Assembly (NCBI GenBank): GCA_039714535.1
Contig: JBDLJC010000014.1
Location: forward strand, 10,611-74,610
From: JAGXFP01 sp039714535
GTDB lineage: Bacteria; Desulfobacterota; Desulfobulbia; Desulfobulbales; JAGXFP01
Length of the DNA: 64,000 bases
Reading direction: 5' to 3'
The notes beneath the pieces were generated by a model. It was not told the origin of the DNA, did no database searches, and worked only from the letters and a program-made list of their open reading frames with translations. The translations under genes and the position numbers were made by a program. Shown piece after piece: positions 26,638-35,245 of this stretch (within the stretch, counting starts at the first letter, position 1; each line of letters opens with the position of its first letter).

Positions 26638-29064
26638 ATGACACAATATTCAGATATAAAAATTCTGCTGGTTGACGATAACCCTGAGCTTCTCAACCTG
26701 TTCGGCAGGTTCTTGACTCAACACGGTTATTGCTTTGAAACTGCCTCGGATGGCCTTGAGGCCGTGGCCAAACTCAAAGAAAGTGATTTTTCAATCGTTA
26801 TCAGTGACGTTTTAATGCCCAACATGGACGGGATGGAACTGCTGAAATATATCAAGGAGAGTCACCCCGAAACCGATGTCATCATGATCACTGGCGGCCA
26901 ACTGGATCTGAGTTTTTCCGACATGATCAAGGCCGGAGCCCATGATTATCTGTCCAAACCAATCTCCCTGGAAGACCTTAAGGCCAAATTGGACAGGACC
27001 ATCCGCGAACACATCCTTGTCCAGCAACTAAAAATGGAGATCCAGAACCGTAAAACAGCCCAGGCTGAACTTGTAAAAGACAAGATCGAGGCCGAGCAGT
27101 CGAATGGCGCCAAGAGTGAGTTCCTGGCCCATATGAGTCATGAGATCCGCACCCCTATGAACGGGGTGATCGGCATGATCGGCCTATTGCTTGATTCCCC
27201 CTTGGATCCAGAGCAGAGGCAATACGCAGAAATAGCAAAAAAGAGCTCAAATTCCCTGATAAACATCATTAACGATATTCTTGATTTTTCCAAGATCGAA
27301 GCCGGCTATCTCGGCCTGGAGGAGATAAATTTTGATCTTCGAACCACCATCGAAGACATCGGGGGCCTCCTTAGGGCGAAGGCCATGGGCAAGAACCTTG
27401 AATTCAATGTTCTGGTTGAAGCGAGTATCCCGTCATTATTGGCAGGCGATCCGGGGCGTCTGCGACAGGTTATCATGAACCTGACCGACAATGCCATTAA
27501 GTTTACTGACCAGGGAGAGGTGGCAGTCAGAGTCAGTTTGCTTAATGAAGATCAGGATCATTGCGAATTACAGTTTACCATAACCGACACGGGGATAGGT
27601 CTTTCCGCAGATCAGCAGAAAATCCTTTTCAACAACTTCAGTCAAGCCGATTTATCCATATCCCGAAAATACGGCGGTACCGGTCTGGGGCTGGTCATCT
27701 CCAAGCGGTTGGTCGAAATTATGGGCGGGGATATCTGGGTGGAAAGTACGCTGGGTAAAGGGGCTGCTTTCTGCTTTACGACAAACTTCAAGAAGGCCAC
27801 TTTCAATGACTTGGCGGAACAGCCTTTTACTGGCGATTGTCTGCAGGGGCTCAGGGTTCTGGTTGTAGACGATAATCATAGCGGCCGGGAAATGCTCACA
27901 AGTACGCTGGCGGAGATGGGTTGCCGATACCAGGGAGTTGCAGACGCAGAAAGAGGTTTTGTTTTATTACAGGAAGCACTTGCCGAAAAAGATCCATACC
28001 AGGTGGCGATCATTGACATCCGCCTACCGGATATGGCGGGTGAAACAATGGGCGAAAGGATAGCGGCAGACCCCGAACTTTCCCGAACCAAAATTGTGAT
28101 AATGTCAGCCCACGGTTGCCGAGGTGATGGTGAAAGACTCGCCAGAAAAGGAATTACGGCCTACCTACCCAAACCGATCCGCAAGCAGATGCTGCAGAAC
28201 TGTCTTGCCCTGCTGAGAACAGACGACAACACTCCAACCAACGCAGACCATCCCAAGATCATTACCCGACATACGATAACAGAGGCCGAGCGCCGTAAAT
28301 TAAAAATCCTTCTGATAGAAGACAATACCACCAACCAACTGGTTGCCAAAACCATTCTGGAAAAACTGTCATTCCGGGTTGACCTGGCCGAAAATGGCCA
28401 ACTGGCCTTGGAAGCAGTGGCAAAGCTTCCCTACGACATCATATTAATGGATTGTGAAATGCCTGTAATGGATGGCTATGAAGCTACCAGACTTATCAGG
28501 CAGGGAGAAGACAACGTGGATGCTTCTTCACCCTCAAGCAGGCGGGTGCCAATCATTGCCATGACAGCCCATGCCATGAAAGGAGCCCAGACAAAATGCC
28601 TCAAAGCAGGCATGGACGATTATATTGCCAAACCGATTGAAGCCCAGGAATTACTGAATATCATAGAAAAATGGCTAAACATCTCTCTTAAATCACGGGA
28701 ACAAACCACCGCCGAGCCTGAGACCGCCGAGACAAGCAAAATACCGGCTTATGACCAGGCAAAATTTTTAAACAAAATGAAGGGCATGGAAGCGGCCTTA
28801 CCGAAGATAATCGAGGCCTTTCGCTGTAGCGCGCCAGACAATCTGGAAAAGCTAAAGAATGCGGTGGAGACTGGTGACGGACCACTGGTGAGGATGTATG
28901 CCCACGCGATCAAAGGTTCAGCCGGGCAAATATGCGCTATGGCTACACAGGAAATAGCCCAAAAACTTGAAACAGCAGCGATTGATGACGATGCCGCCAG
29001 TTATCCTGCCCTGTATGAAGAACTGGCAAAGCGACTTGATGAATTCATGGAGATGACCAAATAA
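26638..29064 (+). CDS. Hybrid sensor histidine kinase: REC-HisKA-HATPase-REC-REC-HPt
   Basis: 808 residues, no signal or membrane segment, so cytoplasmic. REC1 (about 5-125) has D57 in SDVLMPNMDG and K in YLSKP. HisKA has H168 in FLAHMSHEIRTPMNG. HATPase_c (about 270-385) has DNAIKF, DTGIGL and GGTGLGLVISKRL. REC2 (about 405-525) has D460 in IIDIRLPDMAGE. REC3 (about 555-675) has D605 in LMDCEMPVMDGYE. The C-terminal HPt domain has H756 in MYAHAIKGSAGQI. This is a complete phosphorelay in one chain, controlled by an N-terminal receiver rather than a sensor domain. No dedicated response regulator lies nearby, so its input kinase and output partner are encoded elsewhere. Confidence 0.93.
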   Translation: MTQYSDIKILLVDDNPELLNLFGRFLTQHGYCFETASDGLEAVAKLKESDFSIVISDVLMPNMDGMELLKYIKESHPETDVIMITGGQLDLSFSDMIKAGAHDYLSKPISLEDLKAKLDRTIREHILVQQLKMEIQNRKTAQAELVKDKIEAEQSNGAKSEFLAHMSHEIRTPMNGVIGMIGLLLDSPLDPEQRQYAEIAKKSSNSLINIINDILDFSKIEAGYLGLEEINFDLRTTIEDIGGLLRAKAMGKNLEFNVLVEASIPSLLAGDPGRLRQVIMNLTDNAIKFTDQGEVAVRVSLLNEDQDHCELQFTITDTGIGLSADQQKILFNNFSQADLSISRKYGGTGLGLVISKRLVEIMGGDIWVESTLGKGAAFCFTTNFKKATFNDLAEQPFTGDCLQGLRVLVVDDNHSGREMLTSTLAEMGCRYQGVADAERGFVLLQEALAEKDPYQVAIIDIRLPDMAGETMGERIAADPELSRTKIVIMSAHGCRGDGERLARKGITAYLPKPIRKQMLQNCLALLRTDDNTPTNADHPKIITRHTITEAERRKLKILLIEDNTTNQLVAKTILEKLSFRVDLAENGQLALEAVAKLPYDIILMDCEMPVMDGYEATRLIRQGEDNVDASSPSSRRVPIIAMTAHAMKGAQTKCLKAGMDDYIAKPIEAQELLNIIEKWLNISLKSREQTTAEPETAETSKIPAYDQAKFLNKMKGMEAALPKIIEAFRCSAPDNLEKLKNAVETGDGPLVRMYAHAIKGSAGQICAMATQEIAQKLETAAIDDDAASYPALYEELAKRLDEFMEMTK

Positions 29065-29179
29065 CTGGTACTTTCCAGCTCTGGCTCCGTCCTGCCAATA
29101 ACTAAGCCGCATACTTCACCATCCGAACCAAAAACTTACTTGAAAGATCCGGCAAAAACGCGGCTAAGATGAGGTTTCC

Positions 29180-29200
29180 CGCCACTCGCCACTCGCCACT
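29180..29200. repeat. Three copies of the heptamer CGCCACT
   Basis: Perfect 7-bp tandem triplicate just before the terminator at 29207-29248. It has the same unit length as the long repeat at the right end of the window but a different sequence. Confidence 0.8.
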
Positions 29201-29206
29201 GCACAC

Positions 29207-29248
29207 AAAAAAACCCCCCGATTGAGATTAACTCAATCGGGGGGTTTT
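29207..29248. terminator. Strong bidirectional intrinsic terminator
   Basis: A perfect 17-bp stem (29210-29226 with 29232-29248), a 5-base loop, six G-C pairs in a row, A-run at the left end and T-run at the right end. It can stop the plus-strand kinase transcript and the minus-strand haem/GGGtGRT transcript, which converge here. Confidence 0.9.
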
Positions 29249-29275
29249 GCTTACGCAGTTATTGAAACGGTAAAA

Positions 29276-30274
29276 TCAGCCTTGGGCCTGCTCCACCGCT
29301 ACAGCCACCGCCACCGAGGCGCCGACCATCGGGTTGTTACCCATTCCGATCAAGCCCATCATCTCAACGTGGGCCGGGACTGAGGAACTGCCGGCAAACT
29401 GGGCATCAGAGTGCATCCGGCCCATGGTGTCGGTCATCCCGTATGAGGCTGGTCCTGCGCCCATATTGTCGGGATGCAGGGTCCGGCCGGTGCCGCCGCC
29501 GGAGGCCACTGAAAAATACTTTTTACCGGCGGCCACCATCTCTTTCTTGTAGGTGCCAGCCACCGGATGCTGAAAGCGGGTGGGATTGGTGGAGTTGCCG
29601 GTAATCGAGATATCAACCCCTTCCAGATGGTTGATCGCCACCCCTTCACGGACATCATCGGCCCCGAAACACCGGACCGCCGCCCTTTCGCTCAAGGAGT
29701 ACGCCTTCTCTTTGACCACCTTAAGCTCGCCGGTCCCATAATCGAAACTGGTCTCAACGTGGGTGAAGCCGTTGATCCGGGCAATGATCTGGGCTGCGTC
29801 CTTACCCAGACCATTCAGGATAACCTGGAGCGGTTCCTTGCGGACCCGATTGGCAGAGCGGGCGATGCCGATGGCCCCTTCCGCAGCCGCAAACGATTCG
29901 TGGCCGGCGATAAAGGCAAAACACTTGGTCTCGTCGCGTAAAAGCATCGAGGCCAGATTACCGTGGCCGAGACCGACCTTGCGCTCAAAGGCAACCGAAC
30001 CGGGGATACAGAAGGCCTGCAGCCCCTCGCCCAAGGTGGCGGCAATCTCGGCAGCGATCTTCAGATCCTTCTTGATCGCAATGGCCGCGCCGAGGATATA
30101 GGCCCAGCAGGCGTTCTCGAAACAGATCGGCTGGATTTCCTTGACCAGCTTATAAACATCAATCCCGACCGCCGCGCAGACCTCACGGGCCTCTTCCAGG
30201 GATTTCATCCCATATTTCTCAAGGACCGGGGTGATCTGCTCGATCCTTCTCTCGTAACTTTCAAATAATGCCAT
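29276..30274 (-). CDS. GGGtGRT protein (family of unknown function)
   Basis: 332 residues, no signal peptide. The family name motif GGGTGRT is at residues 259-265 within FSVASGGGTGRTLHPDNMG. Other strongly conserved-looking stretches are VGLGHGNLASMLLRDETKCF, FIAGHESFAAAEGAIGIA and VPAHVEMMGLIGMGNNPMVG. I know the family only as GGGtGRT protein, and its biochemistry is not known to me. It follows the NifU-like scaffold gene by 17 bp and is last in a minus-strand run with haem genes. An iron or Fe-S-related role is inferred from this context only. Confidence 0.85.
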   Translation of the reverse strand: MALFESYERRIEQITPVLEKYGMKSLEEAREVCAAVGIDVYKLVKEIQPICFENACWAYILGAAIAIKKDLKIAAEIAATLGEGLQAFCIPGSVAFERKVGLGHGNLASMLLRDETKCFAFIAGHESFAAAEGAIGIARSANRVRKEPLQVILNGLGKDAAQIIARINGFTHVETSFDYGTGELKVVKEKAYSLSERAAVRCFGADDVREGVAINHLEGVDISITGNSTNPTRFQHPVAGTYKKEMVAAGKKYFSVASGGGTGRTLHPDNMGAGPASYGMTDTMGRMHSDAQFAGSSSVPAHVEMMGLIGMGNNPMVGASVAVAVAVEQAQG

Positions 30275-30291
30275 TGTCGTATCTCCTCCCC

Positions 30292-30984
30292 TTACTCGTG
30301 CCGCGGGTCAACAGTTTTTGCGGCCTCACCGAAACGGCCATAGGTGCCGGAAGCCTTGGCCAATGCCTCGGCAGGATCGACACCCTTCTTGATACCATCC
30401 AACATCACCCCGATATTGATATAACTGTAACCGATGATCTCATCATCTTTGTCGAGGGCCAGTTCCTTGACGTAACCCTCCACCATCTCCAGGTAACGGG
30501 GGCCTTTCTTAACCGTACCGTACATGGTGCCGGTAACACTGCGCAGACCCTTGCCGAGATCTTCAAGACCGGCGCCGACCGGCAGGCCACCCTCGGAGAA
30601 GGCAGTCTGGCTACGGCCATAGACCAATTGCAAAAAGATCTTCTTCATAGCGTCGTTGATCGCGTCACAGACCAGATCGGTATTAAGGGCCTCGAGGATA
30701 GTCCGGCCCGGTAGAATCTCGGAGGCCATAGCCGCCGAATGGGTCATACCGGTACAGCCAACCGTCTCGATCAGGGCCTCGGCAATGATGCCATCCTTAA
30801 CATTCAGCGACAACTTGCAGGCTCCCTGGTGGGGGGCACAAGTACCAACCCCGTGACTAAAACCACTGATATCAGTGACCTCTTTCGACTTAACCCACTT
30901 CCCCTCCTGGGGGATCGGGGCCGGCTCGTGCCTGGCCCCTTGGGCGATGGGACACATCTCTTCAACTTCTGGAGAATAAATCAT
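30292..30984 (-). CDS. NifU-like iron-sulfur cluster assembly scaffold protein
   Basis: About 230 residues from the ATG at 30984 (MIYSPEVEEMCP). The frame is open 15 codons further upstream but without a better start. The NifU_N-type core has Cys at about 49, 56, 77 and 106 (GVGTCAPHQGACKLSL; ETVGCTGMTHSAAMASEIL; DLVCDAINDAMKKIF), placed like the three cluster-ligand cysteines of IscU/NifU. The C-terminal half (YGTVKKGPRYLEMVEGYVKE) is not standard IscU and may be specific to proteins paired with GGGtGRT. Probably an Fe-S scaffold or carrier in the cytoplasm. Confidence 0.82.
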   Translation of the reverse strand: MIYSPEVEEMCPIAQGARHEPAPIPQEGKWVKSKEVTDISGFSHGVGTCAPHQGACKLSLNVKDGIIAEALIETVGCTGMTHSAAMASEILPGRTILEALNTDLVCDAINDAMKKIFLQLVYGRSQTAFSEGGLPVGAGLEDLGKGLRSVTGTMYGTVKKGPRYLEMVEGYVKELALDKDDEIIGYSYINIGVMLDGIKKGVDPAEALAKASGTYGRFGEAAKTVDPRHE

Positions 30985-31047
30985 CGCAACACTCCGTTTT
31001 ACTTTTTTCAAAAAAAGAACCGGAACCACTCCGGCATGTTAACTTGC

Positions 31048-31359
31048 TCAAATTTTCTTGCGCCTTATTCCGGCAACTTCATCCGGGCTGTACGCGCCCA
31101 TCGTGTAAAGCCGCACCTTGTTGCTGCGCGGAAACTCCTTTTTCAACAAAGTTTTAAGCAACCCCTTCAGCTTGGCATTATTTATCGCAAAACTGTCCCG
31201 GTAGAATCCGTCTTCAACGACCAGGAGAGCCTCGGCTGCCTGCTTGACGATAATAACGGAACGATCTCTTTTATAGGTCTGCAGGTCAAGATAATGGCCA
31301 ACCGGTAACTTATGAAGCTTTGCCAGAACCGTCTTGATCAGCGAAGATTTATCTATCAT
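31048..31359 (-). CDS. Small conserved protein of unknown function
   Basis: 103 residues, basic, no signal or membrane segment. The central stretch (VGHYLDLQTYKRDRSVIIV) and the C-terminal KVRLYTMGAYSPDEVAGIRR look conserved. No domain recognised. It lies 29 bp after hemH and about 60 bp before the NifU-like gene, on the same strand, so it is likely part of this run. Confidence 0.65.
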   Translation of the reverse strand: MIDKSSLIKTVLAKLHKLPVGHYLDLQTYKRDRSVIIVKQAAEALLVVEDGFYRDSFAINNAKLKGLLKTLLKKEFPRSNKVRLYTMGAYSPDEVAGIRRKKI

Positions 31360-31388
31360 TCATCAAAGGATCCGGCCCGGCATAGCAA

Positions 31389-32372
31389 CTAGAGCCATCC
31401 CCTCTCCCGACAGGCGCCAAGCACCAACTCCCCCAGACCACGGATAAAACCTTCCTGAACGTTTAGGGATTCCACTCTTTCGAGCCTCATCCCTAGTTCT
31501 GCGGCCAGCTCCCGATACTGAATATCGATCTCGTACAGGGTCTCGACATGATCGGAGACAAAACTGATCGGCACCACCAGCAGATTCTTGCAGCCATCGG
31601 CCGCCAGTTTCCTCATCATATCGGGGGTTGAGGGGGCCAACCACTCAACCGGCCCGCTGCGACTCTGAAAACATAAGACTCCCTTAACCCCGGTCTCGGC
31701 CTCGACGGCCTTAATGGTTCGATCCATGTGCTTCAGATAGGGATCGCCTTCCTCAATAAATTTTACCGGCAGGCTGTGGGCGCTGTAGACCAACTGTACC
31801 GGTTCAGCCCCAAACTGCTGCAAACCTTCGTTGATATTTGCCACAAGGCCGGCAATATAATCAGCTTGATCGGGCCAGGAATCAATCACTGCTATCTCGA
31901 AATCGGCCGGTGCTCGAGCTGCTGCTTCATTGAGATCATCAACAGATGAACCGGTGGTGGCAATGGAATAATGGGGGTAGAGGGTCAGGGCCACCAGGCG
32001 GCTGACACCAGCAGCGGCAAATTCTTGCAGGGTTTCATCACTATAGGGCGGCCAGTAGCGCATGGCCATATCGACCTTGAAATCACCGGAATCGGCCAAC
32101 ATTTCCTCCAAGGCAAGACCCTGCTCGATAGTGGTCTTGGCCAAGGGGGAACCACCGCCAATAAGCCGGTATGATTCCATACTGACCGGGGCCCGCTTTT
32201 TGGCGATGCGCCGGGCAATAAACTTCTGCATGAACCAGGGGCCAAGCCGAATGATTTTACGATCTGAAAAGAGATTGAACAGAAAAGGCTCAACGTCCTC
32301 AAGCTTTTCTGGACCACCGAGATTGAGGAGAACAACCCCGATCTTCCCCTGATTTTCGCTATTATCCGCCAT
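31389..32372 (-). CDS. hemH: Ferrochelatase
   Basis: 327 residues. It opens with IGVVLLNLGGPEKLEDVEPFL. The catalytic His is H199 in LVYSAHSLPVKF, and the conserved acids are E277 and E281 in SDHVETLYEID. It inserts Fe2+ into a porphyrin in the cytoplasm. Whether the substrate is protoporphyrin IX or coproporphyrin III cannot be read from these motifs. The neighbours hemE and ahbD make coproporphyrin worth considering. No C-terminal membrane extension. It follows the HD gene by 15 bp. Confidence 0.93.
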   Translation of the reverse strand: MADNSENQGKIGVVLLNLGGPEKLEDVEPFLFNLFSDRKIIRLGPWFMQKFIARRIAKKRAPVSMESYRLIGGGSPLAKTTIEQGLALEEMLADSGDFKVDMAMRYWPPYSDETLQEFAAAGVSRLVALTLYPHYSIATTGSSVDDLNEAAARAPADFEIAVIDSWPDQADYIAGLVANINEGLQQFGAEPVQLVYSAHSLPVKFIEEGDPYLKHMDRTIKAVEAETGVKGVLCFQSRSGPVEWLAPSTPDMMRKLAADGCKNLLVVPISFVSDHVETLYEIDIQYRELAAELGMRLERVESLNVQEGFIRGLGELVLGACRERGWL

Positions 32373-32387
32373 GATATTTTCTGTTAT

Positions 32388-33005
32388 TTAGTCGAAAAAG
32401 ATCGAATTGACTTGTTCAGCCGGGGCAGAGACACTATCGGAATAGCGCTCACAGGTAGCCGGGTCGGCATCGATCAGATTACCAACCTCAGCTGGCTCAA
32501 AAGGCAGGATCGCAAAGATTGCTTCCTCTATATCCCACCATTTCCGGCAGTTGCTGCGGATGGACGCCAACCGGTCCGGATCGTTATTACCATAACGCTC
32601 TAATATGTACTCATGCCGCGCGTCAAGGCTGACCACCTGATCATGGGTAACCCGTTTATCGGCGTAAAAGACTATCTCACTTTCGGTGATCACCGGCAGA
32701 TGGTTGTCCCGCAGATGAACATGATCGGCGACAATCCCGGCCAGTTCAGCATAACCATGCTCCAGGCAGATGTCCCGGCCAAGATCGGCATGATCCCGGT
32801 CGTTGTCGAGGCAAGCAGTTTTACCGATGTCGTGGAGAAGAGCTGCGGCAACCACCAACGGCAAAGAAATATCGAGGCCCGCCCTGCTAGCCTCTCCGGC
32901 CAGCAGGGTCGAGATTCGAGCAACGATAATCGAATGGTCCCTGATATTGTCCAGCATCCGGTAGCGGTCCATCAACTGGAAACATGCCGCTACCGATGGG
33001 ATCAT
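32388..33005 (-). CDS. HD-domain protein
   Basis: 205 residues. HD superfamily metal site: H in NIRDHSIIVA, the HD pair in AALLHDIGKTAC, H in GIVADHVHLRDN and D in IVFYADKRVTHD. Probably a cytoplasmic metal-dependent phosphohydrolase or nuclease of the HDIG type; substrate unknown. Its ATG overlaps the hemE stop (TAATG) and hemH follows, so it is translationally coupled inside a haem cluster. Why an HD hydrolase sits there is not clear. Confidence 0.85.
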   Translation of the reverse strand: MIPSVAACFQLMDRYRMLDNIRDHSIIVARISTLLAGEASRAGLDISLPLVVAAALLHDIGKTACLDNDRDHADLGRDICLEHGYAELAGIVADHVHLRDNHLPVITESEIVFYADKRVTHDQVVSLDARHEYILERYGNNDPDRLASIRSNCRKWWDIEEAIFAILPFEPAEVGNLIDADPATCERYSDSVSAPAEQVNSIFFD

Positions 33006-34042
33006 TAACGCATTTCCCGGCTGATGCTATGAACCAACTCTACGGCCAGCTTAGCCTGGTCCGGCGAGGTTTCCGGGATGATGCCATGACCAAGATTAAA
33101 GACATGACCTCGGGCTCCTTTGGCCTGGGTAAGCACATTTCTGACCCGGTCGGCCAGTTTATCTTCGGGCAAAAACAGGGCGATGGGATCCATATTACCC
33201 TGAATCGAAACCTGCCCATCGACCCGGCTCACCACTTCATCCAGGTTAATACGCCAGTCGAAACCGAGGACATCGGAACCACAATTGATGGTCTGATCGA
33301 GCAGGGTCGCGCCATTATTGGCAAAATAGATCAAGGGGATATCGGTCACCTCTTTGAGGGCAGTGATGATCCTCTTGACGTAAGGAAAGGCAAACTCGGC
33401 ATAATCACGGGGAGCCAGAACCCCGGCCCATGAATCAAAAACCTGCAGGGCCTGGGCACCGGCCGCAATCTGGCCTTTCAGGTAAACAATGGTACACTCG
33501 GTGATCTTGTCGAGCAATTGCCCGTAAAGCCCCGGTGCTTCATACATCATTTTCTTGGTCTGGTAGTAGTTCTTGGAAGAACCACCCTCAATCAGATAAG
33601 TGGCCAGAGTAAACGGCGCCCCGGAAAAACCGATCAGGGGAACTCTACCCTCAAGCTCTTTGCGCAGGATGCGGATGGTATCCATGACATAGCCCAGATC
33701 ATCTTCCGGATCGGGAATACCCAGGGCAGCGACCGCAGCCTGGTCACGGATCGGCGAGGGGAAAACCGGGCCTTTCTTCTCCTGGAATTCCAGGGGGGCG
33801 CCCATCTTTTCAAGGGGTACCAGAATATCTGAAAACAGGATGGCGGCATCAACCCCCAAGAAATCAATCGGCTGAATAGTGACCTCGGCGGCCCGCTCCG
33901 GTGTTTTACACAGATCCAGAAAGGAGCCCTTGCTGCGAACCGTATGGTACTGCGGCAGGTAACGACCGGCCTGTCGCATGATCCAAACCGGGGTAAAATC
34001 TGTTTTTTCGCCTTTGCAGGCCTTCAGAAATTCAGTATTCAT
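33005..34042 (-). CDS. hemE: Uroporphyrinogen III decarboxylase
   Basis: 345 residues, standard length. Substrate-site motifs: TPVWIMRQAGRYLPQYH near the N-terminus, ILFSDILVPLEKMGAPLEF and IGFSGAPFTLATYLIEGGSS, then the C-terminal FNLGHGIIPETSPDQAKLAV. It converts uroporphyrinogen III to coproporphyrinogen III in the cytoplasm. It lies 23 bp after the radical-SAM gene and overlaps the HD gene. Confidence 0.96.
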   Translation of the reverse strand: MNTEFLKACKGEKTDFTPVWIMRQAGRYLPQYHTVRSKGSFLDLCKTPERAAEVTIQPIDFLGVDAAILFSDILVPLEKMGAPLEFQEKKGPVFPSPIRDQAAVAALGIPDPEDDLGYVMDTIRILRKELEGRVPLIGFSGAPFTLATYLIEGGSSKNYYQTKKMMYEAPGLYGQLLDKITECTIVYLKGQIAAGAQALQVFDSWAGVLAPRDYAEFAFPYVKRIITALKEVTDIPLIYFANNGATLLDQTINCGSDVLGFDWRINLDEVVSRVDGQVSIQGNMDPIALFLPEDKLADRVRNVLTQAKGARGHVFNLGHGIIPETSPDQAKLAVELVHSISREMR

Positions 34043-34065
34043 ATTCTCTCCAGTAATTAAAATTA

Positions 34066-35130
34066 TTACTTGTTCTGCACCTTGAAAGGAACGTGGCTAC
34101 AAAACGGCTCCTCTTCCATATAATCGCCGGTCACCGCATAGGCCCGGGCCCGGCAACCGCCGCAGACCCCAACATATTCACAGGATCCGCAACGGCCCTT
34201 ATAACTCTTGAAATCCCGCAGATCCTTGAACAGCTCGGAGTTTTCCCAGATGTCCTTGAATGATTTTTCGCGGATATTGCCACCGGATTTCGGAAAATAA
34301 CTGCAGGGCAAGACCTCACCGTCAACATCGATCAGACAGATAATCTGCCCGGCCAGACACCCCTTGGAACCGCCGGTGGAAAACTGCAGGGTCCGTCGTT
34401 TGAAATCGTCACCCTGCTCCTTGGCCTGCTCCAGCACCACCCGGTAATAACTGGGCGCGCAGGTAGGCCGAACCAGCAATTCATCCTCGCCCTTCTCCAT
34501 CTCATAATGCCACTTGAGCAGGTCTTCGTAATCTTCCTTGGAGATCAACTCGTTCATGATCTCCTCGCCACGACCGGTGGGGACAATCATGAACATATAC
34601 CAGGCAGTGGCACCCACTTCTTTGGCAAGTTTGTACAGCTTGGGGATCTCCTCCTGGTTGCGCTTGGTGAACGAGGAATTAATCAGAAACTTGATATCCC
34701 GCTCCCGAAAGAGCTTCATGGCGTTAAGTGTCCCGTCAAAGGCGCCGGGGGAGTTACGGAAGTTGTCATGGATTGTTGCCGTCGAGCCATCCAGACTCAG
34801 AGAGACCATTTTAATCTCGGCCTCCTTGATCTGATCGGCAATCTCTGGGGTTACCATGGTGCCGTTGGTGGCCATACACATCCGCAGCCCTTTGCTATCG
34901 CCATATTTGGCAATATCAAAGATATCATCACGGAGCAATGGTTCGCCACCAGACAGAACTACTACCGGCGAGGCATAGGAAGAGATGTCGTCAATAACCC
35001 GCTTGGCTTCCTCGAAGGAAAAATCCGGATGGCCCTTGGCCTCCAGCTCTGAAGAAGACCGGCAGTGAACACACTTCAAGTTACAACGCCTGGTGGTCTC
35101 CCAAGCTATCCATTTAGGTTCAAAATCCAT
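34066..35130 (-). CDS. ahbD: Radical SAM/SPASM haem b synthase, AhbD-like (Fe-coproporphyrin III decarboxylase)
   Basis: 354 residues. The radical-SAM cluster motif is C16-x3-C20-x2-C23 (WETTRRCNLKCVHCRSS), followed by VVLSGGEPLLRDD. The C-terminal SPASM-type region has many cysteines (GCLAGQIICLIDVDGEVLPC; GRCGSCEYVGVCGGCRARAY; FCSHVP). The N-terminus KWIAWETTRRCNL matches my memory of the AhbD family, which oxidatively decarboxylates two propionates of iron-coproporphyrin III to make haem b. NirJ and AhbC are related alternatives, but the neighbours hemE and hemH support a haem role. It is the first gene of the iron-cofactor run. Confidence 0.82.
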   Translation of the reverse strand: MDFEPKWIAWETTRRCNLKCVHCRSSSELEAKGHPDFSFEEAKRVIDDISSYASPVVVLSGGEPLLRDDIFDIAKYGDSKGLRMCMATNGTMVTPEIADQIKEAEIKMVSLSLDGSTATIHDNFRNSPGAFDGTLNAMKLFRERDIKFLINSSFTKRNQEEIPKLYKLAKEVGATAWYMFMIVPTGRGEEIMNELISKEDYEDLLKWHYEMEKGEDELLVRPTCAPSYYRVVLEQAKEQGDDFKRRTLQFSTGGSKGCLAGQIICLIDVDGEVLPCSYFPKSGGNIREKSFKDIWENSELFKDLRDFKSYKGRCGSCEYVGVCGGCRARAYAVTGDYMEEEPFCSHVPFKVQNK

Positions 35131-35245
35131 CCTGATTCTCCTGACGTGGGATCAATAATAAAAAATTTTAAATTATCACTATAGCCAATTATTTCGGCAT
35201 GACAACGATGAAAATCAGCTAACAGAGAAAAACCAACTATTTATA

